Shown: positions 1-9,308 of the stretch, one piece after another
How the letters are laid out: every line of letters begins with the position of its first letter
Numbering within the stretch: the stretch's first letter is position 1
Source: Sphingomonas natans
GTDB lineage: Bacteria > Pseudomonadota > Alphaproteobacteria > Sphingomonadales > Sphingomonadaceae
Direction: 5' to 3'
Length of the DNA stretch: 64,000 nt
NCBI RefSeq assembly: GCF_030546695.1
Contig: NZ_JAUOTP010000006.1
Coordinates: 62,001 to 126,000 of the forward strand
Made by a program: the position numbers and the translations under genes
The notes under the pieces: model-generated
Database searches by the model: none
What the model saw: the letters and a program-made list of their open reading frames with translations, nothing else
Told to the model about the DNA's origin: nothing

Positions 1-37
1 CTTCCCCTGTAAACACCTCAAATCCAATCCAGCACGA

Positions 38-1144
38 TCAGCGTGCCGCAGCCCGCCCCTCGCGGTCGATCGCGATCAGCATTCCCAGGCAGATCAGCAC
101 CGTCATCATCGCCGATCCGCCGAACGAGACGAGCGGCAGCGGTATGCCCACCACCGGCGCCAGCCCCATCACCATCGACAGGTTGATCGCCACGTAGAAG
201 AAGATCGTCGTCGCCAGCCCCCCCGCCGCCAGCCGGCCGAAGCGCGTCGCCGCGCGCCTTGCCACGCGCATCCCCCAGCCGATCACGAGCAGATAGCCGG
301 CAATGATGCCCACGCCGCCCAGCAGCCCCCATTCCTCGGCCATCGTCGCGAAGACGAAGTCGGTATGGCCTTCGGGGAGATAATCGAGATGGCTCTGCGT
401 GCCGGCCAGGAACCCCTTGCCCGCGATCCCGCCCGATCCGATCGCGATCTTGGACTGGATGATGTGATAGCCCGTGCCGAGCGGATCGCTCTCGGGATTG
501 AGGAAGATCTCGATGCGGCTGCGCTGATAATCGTGGAGCAGTCCCAAAGCGACCGGGGTCAGCGCCACCAGCGCGGCGATCCCGCCCACGAACAGGCGCA
601 CCGGAATGCCGGAGAGGAACATCACCACGATCCCGCCGAACACGATCATCAGCGCGGTGCCCAGATCGGGCTGCGCCATCACGAGCACGAACGGCACGCC
701 GACGAGCGCCGCCGCGGGCCAGATCGCCGACCAGCGGCGGATCTCCGCAGCGGGCAGCATGTCGTAGAACCAGGCGAGCACGAGCACGATCACGGGCTTC
801 ATCAGCTCGGACGGCTGCAGGCGGATGATGCCGAGGTCGAGCCAGCGCCGCGAGCCGCCCGCGACCGCCCCCAGCGCCTCGACGCCGACGAGCATCGCCA
901 CCAGCCCGACATAGGCGGGCACGGCGAGCGCCTTCAGCGTCTCCGCTCGGATCCGCGACAGCACCAGCGCGCCGCACAGGAACACGCAGAAGCGTATCCC
1001 CTGGCTGAACGCCCAGGGCCTCAGGCTCCCGCCCGCCGCCGAATAGAGAACGACCAGCCCGAAGCCGCAGATCGCGCAGACGAGCGCGAGCACGCCCCAG
1101 GGCAGCCGCGCGATCGGCGCGGGGACGAGGCTCAGCCGGCTCAA
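38..1144 (-). CDS. rodA: Peptidoglycan glycosyltransferase RodA (SEDS family)
   Basis: RodA polymerises lipid II glycan strands in the inner membrane during lateral wall growth, working with the transpeptidase PBP2 encoded just upstream. The 368-residue product has the SEDS pattern of about ten hydrophobic segments. It carries QPSELMKP, AQPDLGTALM, the loop NPESDPLGTGYH, and LPEGHTDFVFA, whose Asp is the expected catalytic residue. No ATG or GTG fits the N-terminus. A TTG at 1144 overlaps the mrdA stop as TTGA and gives the usual family length, so this start is chosen. It is last in the run mreB-mreC-mreD-mrdA-rodA. The family call is certain and the start is inferred. Confidence 0.95.
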   Translation of the reverse strand: MSRLSLVPAPIARLPWGVLALVCAICGFGLVVLYSAAGGSLRPWAFSQGIRFCVFLCGALVLSRIRAETLKALAVPAYVGLVAMLVGVEALGAVAGGSRRWLDLGIIRLQPSELMKPVIVLVLAWFYDMLPAAEIRRWSAIWPAAALVGVPFVLVMAQPDLGTALMIVFGGIVVMFLSGIPVRLFVGGIAALVALTPVALGLLHDYQRSRIEIFLNPESDPLGTGYHIIQSKIAIGSGGIAGKGFLAGTQSHLDYLPEGHTDFVFATMAEEWGLLGGVGIIAGYLLVIGWGMRVARRAATRFGRLAAGGLATTIFFYVAINLSMVMGLAPVVGIPLPLVSFGGSAMMTVLICLGMLIAIDREGRAAAR

Positions 1145-3144
1145 TCGCCGCGCTCGCCGGGAGGGATCTTGGCGTCGGGCGTCGCGGGATCGGGATTGGC
1201 CTCCTGCTCGGGAGTCGGCCCGGCCAGATGCGCCGTGTCCCAGCGCGCCGTCTCGGCGGCCATCCGCTCGGATATGCCCCCGCCCCATTGCGCCTCGTTG
1301 GCGGCCAGCGTCGCCATCGCCCGCTCGGGCGCAAACAGCCAGGTCATGACGTCGCGCGCGACGACGGCGGCGGCCGCGCCATGGCCGGCATGCTCCAGCG
1401 TCACGCCGATCGCGTAGCGCGGATTGTCGAAGGGCGCGAAGCCCAGAAAGTGTCCATGATCGCGCAATTTCCAGTCGCCGCCCGTACCGAGCGCGCCGGC
1501 GCGCCCGGCGAGGCGATCGGCCATGCTGATCCGCCGCACCTGCGCACTGCCGGTCTTGCCCGCCATTTCGACCCCGGCGACGGGCAGGCGCGCGGCGATC
1601 GCGGTGCCGCCGCCGCCGACCACGTCGCGCATCGCCCGGTGGATGAAATCGACATGCTCGGAATCGAAGCCGATGGGCGGCCCCTGCGGGCCATAATGTT
1701 TGTTGCCGATGATCCGCGGCTGCAGCACCTGCCCGCTCGCGATCCGGCTCGCCATCACCGCCAGCTGCAGCGGATTGACGAGCATATAGCCCTGCCCGAT
1801 CGCGCTGTTGACCGTGTCCGCCGCGGTCCAGGGCTTGTGATATTTGGCGAGCTTCCACGCGGTGTCGGGCACCGTGCCGTAGCGCTGCGATCGGAAGGGC
1901 AGTTCGTATTTCTCGCCCATGCCGAGCAGCCGCGCCATCCGTGCGATCTGGTCGATGCCGATGCGCCGCGCCATCGTGTAGAAATAGATGTCGCAGCTCT
2001 GCGCGATCGCGCGGTGCATGTCGATCGCCCCGTGCCCGCCATGCCGCCAGCAGTGGAACAGGCCGTTGCCGACGCGATACGCGCCCGAGCAGACCACCAT
2101 GTCGCTTGCCGGCACGCCCGCGCGCAGCAGCGCCAGCGCGACCATCGGCTTCACCGTCGATCCGGGCGGATAGAGGCCCTGCAGCGCCTTGTTCATCAGC
2201 GGCAGATGATCGTCGGCCGAGGCCATCGCCCATTCGCTCTGGCCGATCCCGTCGGAAAAGCTGTTCGGATCGTAAGCGGGCATCGATGCCATCGCCAGGA
2301 TGTTGCCGTTGGCCACGTCGATGACGGTCACGGCGCCGCTGTTGGTGCCCATCCGCCGCGCCGCAAAATCCTGCAGGCCGGCATCGATCGTCAGGCGCAG
2401 CATATTGCCCATCTGCTCGGGGCGGGTCGTCAGATCGGCGACGAGCTTGCCGTGCGCGGTCACTTCGGTCCGCTTGGCGCCGGGCTTGCCCCGCAGCCAC
2501 GGCTCCATCGTCCTCTCGAGCCCCTCCTTGCCGACCTTGAAGCCGGGCGTGATCAGCAACGGATCATGGTTCTTCTTATAATCCTCGACCGAGGCGGGCC
2601 CGACATAGCCGACGAGATGCGCGACCGCCGCGCCCAGCGGATACGCGCGCGCATAGCCACTCGACGGCGCCACCCCGGGCAGATCGGCCTGGCGCAGGCT
2701 GATCGTCGCATAGCGCTCATAATCGAGATTCTCGGCGACGGGCACGGGCTGGTAGCCCGGCGCCTTGTCGAGCACATCCTTGATCCGCTTGACGTCCTCG
2801 GGCGAGAGATCGAGCAGCCCGCGCAGTTCGTCGATGATCCGGTCGGGATCCTGGAGCCGGTCGGGGATCAGATCGACGCGGAAGCTCGTCCGGTTGATCG
2901 CGATCGGCTTGCCGTGGCGATCGACGATCCAGCCGCGGCGCGGCGGGATGAGCTGGCTCTGGACGCGGTTGCTCTCGGCGAGCCGGTCATATTTGTCCTT
3001 TTGCGCGATCGAGAGCCACGCCATCCGCCCCGCGAGCAGCCCGCCGAGCCCGATCTGGAGCCCGCCCAGCACCAAGGCGCGCCGCGTGAAGGTATAGACG
3101 AGCGTCTGATCGGTGATGAACCTGCCCGGGCGCCCGCTCGCCAT
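1141..3144 (-). CDS. mrdA: Penicillin-binding protein 2 (MrdA)
   Basis: Monofunctional class B transpeptidase that cross-links peptidoglycan in the elongasome. The 667-residue protein has an N-terminal membrane anchor (about 22-46), a PBP dimer domain and a transpeptidase domain. The active-site motifs are visible: PGSTVKP with the nucleophile Ser329 and Lys332, SCD at 383-385 in the SxN position, and AGKTGSAQ with K530-T-G. The ATG at 3144 overlaps the mreD stop as ATGA, which fixes the start. Its own stop overlaps rodA. Translational coupling through the whole operon is inferred from these overlaps. Confidence 0.97.
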   Translation of the reverse strand: MASGRPGRFITDQTLVYTFTRRALVLGGLQIGLGGLLAGRMAWLSIAQKDKYDRLAESNRVQSQLIPPRRGWIVDRHGKPIAINRTSFRVDLIPDRLQDPDRIIDELRGLLDLSPEDVKRIKDVLDKAPGYQPVPVAENLDYERYATISLRQADLPGVAPSSGYARAYPLGAAVAHLVGYVGPASVEDYKKNHDPLLITPGFKVGKEGLERTMEPWLRGKPGAKRTEVTAHGKLVADLTTRPEQMGNMLRLTIDAGLQDFAARRMGTNSGAVTVIDVANGNILAMASMPAYDPNSFSDGIGQSEWAMASADDHLPLMNKALQGLYPPGSTVKPMVALALLRAGVPASDMVVCSGAYRVGNGLFHCWRHGGHGAIDMHRAIAQSCDIYFYTMARRIGIDQIARMARLLGMGEKYELPFRSQRYGTVPDTAWKLAKYHKPWTAADTVNSAIGQGYMLVNPLQLAVMASRIASGQVLQPRIIGNKHYGPQGPPIGFDSEHVDFIHRAMRDVVGGGGTAIAARLPVAGVEMAGKTGSAQVRRISMADRLAGRAGALGTGGDWKLRDHGHFLGFAPFDNPRYAIGVTLEHAGHGAAAAVVARDVMTWLFAPERAMATLAANEAQWGGGISERMAAETARWDTAHLAGPTPEQEANPDPATPDAKIPPGERGD

Positions 3145-3671
3145 CAGGCCGTCCGCCCCCGCTCGCCGCGCCGCCAGATGTCGATCGCGCGGCAGATCCG
3201 CGCGACCATCGGGAAGGCCAGCGCCGAGAGCAGCATCTGCCCGACGACGGTCCAGTATGGCCCCGCCCCGCCGGTGAAGAGCGCGATGGCCCAGGCCGCG
3301 CTCGTCGCGAAGGCGAGCGCCAGCATCGCCAGTCCCCAGTCGGTCGCGAAATCGCGCCACAGCATGCGATGGTCGACGATGTCGAAGCCCAGCATCACGA
3401 TCGTCCAGATCGCCATCGCCGAACCCAGGGGCGCGCCGCCGATCAGATCGTCGATTAGCCCGAGCGGCAGCGCGACCCATGCGCCCCAGATTTCGGGGCG
3501 CAGCAGCCGCCAGCCGATCAGCACGAGCAATCCGAACGGCGGCATGAGCGGCACGTTCGCCACATAGGGCCCGATCGCGAGCAGCGAGCCCGCCACCACC
3601 GAAGCGGCGGGCACCAGCCACAGCCGCACCGGCGGCCGCTCCTGCCCGAAGCCCAGCGGCTGGCGCGCCAT
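3144..3671 (-). CDS. mreD: Rod shape-determining protein MreD
   Basis: Small integral membrane component of the elongasome that links MreC and MreB to the PBP2-RodA synthase. The 175-residue product is strongly hydrophobic with about five membrane segments, as in the family, but sequence conservation of MreD is low. The call therefore rests largely on its position between mreC and mrdA and on length. The start overlaps the mreC stop as ATGA at 3671, and the stop overlaps mrdA in the same way. Confidence 0.9.
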   Translation of the reverse strand: MARQPLGFGQERPPVRLWLVPAASVVAGSLLAIGPYVANVPLMPPFGLLVLIGWRLLRPEIWGAWVALPLGLIDDLIGGAPLGSAMAIWTIVMLGFDIVDHRMLWRDFATDWGLAMLALAFATSAAWAIALFTGGAGPYWTVVGQMLLSALAFPMVARICRAIDIWRRGERGRTA

Positions 3672-4549
3672 CAGTTGGCCGAGCCCACGGGCGCGGCCGG
3701 CGGCGGCGCGAGCTCCACCTCGGGCAGCACCATCGCCACGTCGAGCCGCGCCGGCTCGGCGAGCGGGCGCCCGGTCGCGAGATCGCCGCTGACCGACAGC
3801 ACCACCGCCACCGGCACGCCGGCGGGAAACACCCCGCCCGTGCCCGAGGTGAACAGCAAGTCGCCGCGGTGCAAAGGCGGCGCGCCCAATTGGGTCGACT
3901 TGATCTCGACCGTCCCGTCGCCCTTGCCCGCGACGAGCGCGGGCTGCCCCGTGCGCGCGACGCGCACCGGCACCGAACTGCCCCCGTCGCTTACCAGCAG
4001 CACGCGCGCGACGCGCGCACCCGCCTCGGCGACGCGGCCGACGAGCCCACCCGGCCCGCGCACCGGCTGCCCGGCGCGCACCCCGTCGCTCGTGCCCGCG
4101 GCGAGCGTCACGGTCCGGCGATGATTGGCCGCATCCGATCCGATCAGCCGCGCGACGACGATCGGCTGCGTGCCGCGTTCGACGACGTGCAGCAGCCGCT
4201 TGAGCCGCGCATTCTCATATTCGGTCGCGCGCGCCTGGATCAGCCGGTTGGCGGTCGCCTCCAGCTCGGCACGCAGCGCGCGATTCTGGCGCGCCGCATC
4301 GAGATAGGAGCTTAACCCCCCGCCGATCTCGTCCGCGCCGCGCCCGACATTGCCGAACACCGCCGTCGCCGGCGAGGTCAGATCGAGCGCGAGCCCGCGT
4401 ATCCCCTGGAACGCGACCGGATCGAAGCGCGCGACGAGCACGAGCCCCAGCCCCGCGACGATCCCGACGATCGCGACGACATAGCCCACGAACAGGCCGT
4501 ACTGGATCCGCCGCGAAAAGCCGCGGCCACGATGACGGGGCGGTGCCAT
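3671..4549 (-). CDS. mreC: Rod shape-determining protein MreC
   Basis: Periplasmic scaffold of the elongasome, anchored by one N-terminal membrane helix (about residues 14-36). The 292 residues show the expected order: a basic cytosolic stub, the membrane helix, an Ala/Arg/Glu-rich coiled coil (about 75-110), then the beta-rich MreC domain with VARLIGSD, RAGQPVRGPGGLVGRV and LLFTSGTGGVFPAGVPV. The tail is Pro-rich. It lies downstream of mreB, separated by a palindromic repeat, and overlaps mreD by 1 nt. Confidence 0.95.
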   Translation of the reverse strand: MAPPRHRGRGFSRRIQYGLFVGYVVAIVGIVAGLGLVLVARFDPVAFQGIRGLALDLTSPATAVFGNVGRGADEIGGGLSSYLDAARQNRALRAELEATANRLIQARATEYENARLKRLLHVVERGTQPIVVARLIGSDAANHRRTVTLAAGTSDGVRAGQPVRGPGGLVGRVAEAGARVARVLLVSDGGSSVPVRVARTGQPALVAGKGDGTVEIKSTQLGAPPLHRGDLLFTSGTGGVFPAGVPVAVVLSVSGDLATGRPLAEPARLDVAMVLPEVELAPPPAAPVGSAN

Positions 4550-4652
4550 ATCAGGACCGGATCACGACGCGATGGGCCGCGCCACCCAGAAACCTGGCGA
4601 GATCGACGGAGGGGCCAAACGTCATGTCGCCTCTAGGTCGCTTTCAATTAAA

Positions 4653-4753
4653 CCGCTCATCCTGAGGAGGGACTGAGCGAAGGCGAAGGCCCGTCTCGAA
4701 GGATCCTTCGAGACGCTGCTTCGACGGGCTCAGCAGCTCCTCAGGAAGAGCGG
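4653..4753. repeat. Complete palindromic repeat, family 1
   Basis: About 100 bp forming an imperfect inverted repeat. The left arm starts CCGCTCATCCTGAGGAG and the right arm ends with its near complement, with GGATCCTTC near the centre. It sits in the mreB-mreC gap. The same sequence recurs at 17448-17565 (complete) and 18077-18127, 18409-18459 and 18476-18527 (half copies). It could act as an mRNA hairpin between mreB and mreC. Confidence 0.85.
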
Positions 4754-4812
4754 TGAATGAACTCGCTTGTGCGTCTTTTACCACGGGATGCGAAGGACGT
4801 AATCCCGCTATT

Positions 4813-5910
<1,098 letters not shown>

Positions 5911-5956
5911 CTATGGCGGGTCGCGGAAGTCAGCCGCTTGGGCTAGGGCGAACCCC

Positions 5957-7774
5957 ATGTCAATAAGACGGCTCCCCGAGCATCTGGTCAATCGTATCGC
6001 CGCCGGCGAGGTCGTCGAGCGCCCCGCGAGCGCGCTGAAGGAACTCGTCGAAAACGCGATCGACGCAGGCGCCACGCGCATCGCCATCCGCCTGTGGGAA
6101 GGCGGGATCGCGGGTCTCGAAGTGATCGACGACGGCCATGGCATGAGCCCGCCTGAAATGGCGCTCGCGCTCGAGCGCCACGCCACCTCCAAGCTTCCCG
6201 ACGACGCGATCGAGGCGGTCGAAACGCTCGGTTTCCGGGGCGAGGCGCTGCCCTCGATCGCCAGCGTCGCGCGCCTCACGATCGAAAGCCGCGTCCGCGG
6301 GGCCGAAGGCTGGCGCCGCGTCGTCGATAATGGCGCGGTCGCCGAGGAAGGCCCCGCCGCGCTCCCCCCCGGCACGCGCGTCAAGGTCGAGGCGTTGTTC
6401 GGCCGCGTCCCCGCGCGCGCCAAGTTCCTGCGCTCGCCCCGCTCCGAATATGCCGCCTGCCTCGATTCGGTCCGCCGCCTCGCGATGGCGCGTCCCGAAA
6501 TCGGCTTCTCGGTCGAGCATGACGGCCGCAAATCGCTGTCGGTCCAGCCGGGCGAGACCGCGCCCGAGCGCGTCGCCGCGCTCACCGATCGTGAACTCGT
6601 CCGCAATTCGATCGCCGTCGATCATGAGCGCGAGGGCATCCGCCTCGGCGGCGTCGCCGGCCTCCCGACCTTCAACCGTGGCGTCGCCGATCACCAATAT
6701 CTGTTCGTCAACGGCCGGCCGGTGAAGGATCGCCTGCTGATCGGCGCGGTGCGCGGCGCCTATCAGGACATGCTCGCGCGCGATCGCCACCCGGTCCTCG
6801 CCCTGTTCCTCGACGTCCCGACCAGCGAGGTCGACGTCAACGTCCACCCCGCCAAGACCGAGGTCCGCTTCCGCGAACCCTCGCTGGTGCGAGGACTGAT
6901 CGTCGGCGGCCTGCGCGCCGCGCTCGACGCCGCCGGCCACCGCAGCGCGCAGCGCCCCTCGGCCGCGGCGCTCGGCAACTGGCAACCCGGCGGCGGCTAC
7001 TCCCCCGCCCCTTCAGGGGCGGGGGCCGGGGGGCGGGGCCCGTCCACCTCACCGTCGCTCTCATATTACACGCCCCACCCCAACCCCGCTCCTGAAGAGG
7101 AGGGGCTCTGGTCCTCGCTCCACGATCGCCCGCTCGACTACGCCCCCTCGGGCCGCGCAGAAGCCGCCACGCAAGCGCCACCCGCCGCCGCACGCCACCC
7201 GCTCGGCATCGCCCGCGGCCAGGTCGCGCTCACTTACATCGTCGCCGAGACCGACGACGGGCTGATCCTCGTCGATCAGCATGCCGCGCACGAGCGCCTC
7301 GTCCTCGAACGGATGCGCCGCGCGGTCGCAGACGGCGGCGTCGCCACGCAGGCGCTCCTGCTCCCCGAAGTCGTCGAGCTCGACGAGCCTGCTTGCGATC
7401 GGCTCGAAGCGCGCATCCCCGAACTCGCCGAAATGGGCCTCGAACTTGAGCGCTTCGGCCCCCGCGCCGTCCTCGTCCGCGCGCTCCCCGCGTTGCTCGG
7501 CCAGAGCGACGCCCGCGGCCTCGTCACCGATCTCGCCGACGAGCTCGCCGCCTTCGACGAAGCGCTCAGCCTCAAGGAAAAGCTCGATCACGTCGCCGCG
7601 ACGATGGCCTGCCACGGCTCGGTCCGCGCCGGCCGCCCGCTCTCGGTCGCCGAGATGAACGCGTTGCTGCGCGAAATGGAGGTCACCCCCCACTCCGGCC
7701 AGTGCAACCACGGCCGCCCGACCTGGATCAAGCTCGGCCACGCCGACATCGAGAAGCTGTTCGGACGGAAGTGA
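5957..7774 (+). CDS. mutL: DNA mismatch repair protein MutL
   Basis: MutL couples mismatch recognition by MutS to strand incision. The N-terminal GHKL ATPase domain (about 1-200) shows ELVENAIDAGA, DDGHGM and TLGFRGEALPSIASV. A transducer domain follows to about 325, then a variable linker, then the C-terminal dimerisation domain (about 425-605). The C-terminal part contains DQHAAHERLVLE, which fits the endonuclease motif DQHA(X)2E(X)4E, and CNHGRPTW, so this MutL probably nicks DNA itself as in bacteria without MutH. Residues about 348-385 are encoded by a GC-rich palindromic element and look like an in-frame insertion. The gene is divergent from mreB. Confidence 0.96.
   Translation: MSIRRLPEHLVNRIAAGEVVERPASALKELVENAIDAGATRIAIRLWEGGIAGLEVIDDGHGMSPPEMALALERHATSKLPDDAIEAVETLGFRGEALPSIASVARLTIESRVRGAEGWRRVVDNGAVAEEGPAALPPGTRVKVEALFGRVPARAKFLRSPRSEYAACLDSVRRLAMARPEIGFSVEHDGRKSLSVQPGETAPERVAALTDRELVRNSIAVDHEREGIRLGGVAGLPTFNRGVADHQYLFVNGRPVKDRLLIGAVRGAYQDMLARDRHPVLALFLDVPTSEVDVNVHPAKTEVRFREPSLVRGLIVGGLRAALDAAGHRSAQRPSAAALGNWQPGGGYSPAPSGAGAGGRGPSTSPSLSYYTPHPNPAPEEEGLWSSLHDRPLDYAPSGRAEAATQAPPAAARHPLGIARGQVALTYIVAETDDGLILVDQHAAHERLVLERMRRAVADGGVATQALLLPEVVELDEPACDRLEARIPELAEMGLELERFGPRAVLVRALPALLGQSDARGLVTDLADELAAFDEALSLKEKLDHVAATMACHGSVRAGRPLSVAEMNALLREMEVTPHSGQCNHGRPTWIKLGHADIEKLFGRK
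7001..7108. repeat. Palindromic element inside the mutL linker
   Basis: Two GC-rich arms are imperfectly complementary. The left arm contains CGCCCCTTCAGGGGCGGGGG and the right arm CCCCGCTCCTGAAGAGGAGG, with about 40 bp between them. They are read in frame as Pro/Gly/Ser-rich residues between the MutL ATPase and dimerisation domains. The arms resemble the small C/G-rich hairpin at 7781-7803. Confidence 0.65.
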
Positions 7775-7780
7775 GCGCAC

Positions 7781-7803
7781 CTCCCCTCCCTGGAAGGGAG
7801 GGG
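7781..7803. terminator. GC-rich hairpin between convergent mutL and DUF308 gene
   Basis: CTCCCCTCCC and AGGGAGGGG form a strong stem with loop TGGA, 6 bp after the mutL stop. There is no T-tract. It could limit read-through between the convergent genes. The same 19 bases (CTCCCCTCCCTGGAAGGGA) occur again at 9120-9138 after the tetR gene, so it is also a dispersed repeat. Confidence 0.5.
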
Positions 7804-7840
7804 ATTGAGGGGTGGATCGCCATCCCGTTCGCGGCGAGGC

Positions 7841-8422
7841 CTATCGCCCCCGACGCACCGTCAGCCACAGCGCCGAAAGCCCGAAATAGAAGGCACCGAA
7901 CGCCGCATAAGGCGCGACATCGCCGATCCCGGGCACCGCGCTCCCCAGCGATCCCTTGACGAACAGGCACCCCGCCAGCGCCGCCTGCGCCCCGCTGAGG
8001 ATCATCGCCCATTGCGCGCCGGCCTTCCACCGCCGGACGCCGGTGGCGAGCTGCAACAGCCCGGCGAGGAACGCCCAGGCACCGAACACGCCGAGCACCA
8101 CGTTCATGCTGCCGATCACGATCGCGACGGCAACCGCGGCCATCCCGCTGACCGCGATGTTGATGCCCTGCGACACGTTGCGCTCGATGCCGCCGTTGCG
8201 CTTCGCATCGATCAGGTTGGCGATCGCGTCCCACGCCGGATAGGCGATGAGCAGCGTCGCCGCCGCCACCGGATCGGCCTTGCCGATCGTGAACGCCGCC
8301 GCGACCCACAAGGCCGCGACGCCCGCCCGCAGGAAATAATAGCTCCGCAGCTGCGCGGGATTCGCGCCCGTCACGTTGGTCTCCCCCGCCCGCCGGCCCT
8401 GCGCGATGAGTCCTGAAGTCAT
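7841..8422 (-). CDS. DUF308-like multi-pass membrane protein
   Basis: Function unknown. The 193-residue product begins with a short polar stretch, then about six hydrophobic segments in the spacing seen in DUF308 (HdeD-like) proteins. No catalytic motif is visible. The start at 8422 is preferred because the in-frame extension upstream would run through an operator-like palindrome. The gene is divergent from a TetR regulator with two matching palindromes between them, so it is very likely the target of that regulator. The family assignment comes from hydropathy pattern and is moderate. Confidence 0.7.
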   Translation of the reverse strand: MTSGLIAQGRRAGETNVTGANPAQLRSYYFLRAGVAALWVAAAFTIGKADPVAAATLLIAYPAWDAIANLIDAKRNGGIERNVSQGINIAVSGMAAVAVAIVIGSMNVVLGVFGAWAFLAGLLQLATGVRRWKAGAQWAMILSGAQAALAGCLFVKGSLGSAVPGIGDVAPYAAFGAFYFGLSALWLTVRRGR

Positions 8423-8435
8423 ATCCGAGTCCTTT

Positions 8436-8453
8436 CTACCTTCTAGTAGGTAG
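8436..8453. promoter_or_regulatory. Operator-like palindrome 1 (CTACC-N8-GGTAG)
   Basis: CTACC TTCTAGTA GGTAG lies 14 bp upstream of the DUF308 gene start. Its arms are identical to those of the second site at 8491-8508. It is a probable binding site for the divergently encoded TetR regulator. Confidence 0.7.
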
Positions 8454-8490
8454 CCCGTTACGCCGTTGCGCATCCATTGCAAATGATTAT

Positions 8491-8508
8491 CTACCTATTG
8501 GATGGTAG
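8491..8508. promoter_or_regulatory. Operator-like palindrome 2 (CTACC-N8-GGTAG)
   Basis: CTACC TATTGGAT GGTAG ends 8 bp before the tetR start codon. The same arms and 8-base spacer length occur at 8436-8453, with centres 55 bp apart. Placement over the tetR start suggests autorepression. Confidence 0.7.
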
Positions 8509-8515
8509 AAATGCG

Positions 8516-9094
8516 ATGAGCGGAACGACCGTCGAGCGGATCGTGGGCGAAGGCCGGCGTTTCATCATGACGCACGGCTATAATGGCTTCAGCTATGCCG
8601 ACATCGCCGGCGCGGTCGGCATCCGCAAAGCCAGCATCCACCACCATTTCGCCGGCAAGAACGATCTCGTCGTCGCCGTCGTCGAGCAATCGCGCGCGGT
8701 GATCCGCATGCAGGTCGCCAGCCTCGCGCAGGCCGAGCCCGACGCCGTCGCCCAGCTCCGCGCTTATGCGGCCTATTGGGAGCGCTGCATCGCCGACGAC
8801 AGCGCCCCCTTCTGCGTCGCCGCGATCCTCGCCGCCGAGCTGCCGAGCCTGCCCGACGATGTCGCTTTCGCGGTCCGCGCCCACTTCACCGAATTGTCCG
8901 ACTGGCTCGCCCGGATCCTCGCCGTCGGCGCGCGACAGGGCAGCGTCTCGCTGATCGGAACGCCCGAGGAAGAAGCCGACGCCTTCATGTCGGCGATCTA
9001 CGGCGCGATGCTCTCCGCCCGCGCCTTCGGCGACCCCGCCCGGTTCGTCTCGATCACCGAGACGTTGCTCGCCCGCGTCGTTCCACTGCGCTGA
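8516..9094 (+). CDS. TetR/AcrR family transcriptional regulator
   Basis: The 192-residue protein has a TetR-type N-terminal helix-turn-helix (about 8-55: a GFSYADIAGAVGIRKASIHHHF stretch followed by KNDLV) and an all-helical ligand-binding C-terminal part whose ligand cannot be read from sequence. The start at 8516 (MSGTTVERIV) is chosen over an upstream ATG at 8477, because that extension would encode the second operator palindrome. It is divergent from the DUF308 membrane protein. Control of that gene and of itself through the CTACC-N8-GGTAG sites is inferred. Confidence 0.9.
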   Translation: MSGTTVERIVGEGRRFIMTHGYNGFSYADIAGAVGIRKASIHHHFAGKNDLVVAVVEQSRAVIRMQVASLAQAEPDAVAQLRAYAAYWERCIADDSAPFCVAAILAAELPSLPDDVAFAVRAHFTELSDWLARILAVGARQGSVSLIGTPEEEADAFMSAIYGAMLSARAFGDPARFVSITETLLARVVPLR

Positions 9095-9164
9095 CCGCGT
9101 CTGGCCCGAGGGCGGAGCGCTCCCCTCCCTGGAAGGGACCGTTGCAAAGCTTCAAAACCCTCCT

Positions 9165-9251
9165 CCGTTTGCCCTGAGCTTGTCGAAGGGCCGTACTTTT
9201 GTCGAAGCTTCTCAAGAGCAGGACGGTGCTTCGACAGGCTCAGCACGAACG
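9165..9251. repeat. Palindromic repeat, family 2
   Basis: The left arm begins CCGTTTGCCCTGAGCTTGTC and the right arm ends GACAGGCTCAGCACGAACG. Further copies are at 37411-37488 and 52921-53009. It lies between tetR and the racemase gene, which are convergent. Confidence 0.8.
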
Positions 9252-9308
9252 CTTTTTGAAATTAGCCCGAGTTTTGCACCGATTCTTTCCAGGAGAGATG
9301 CCCAAACC

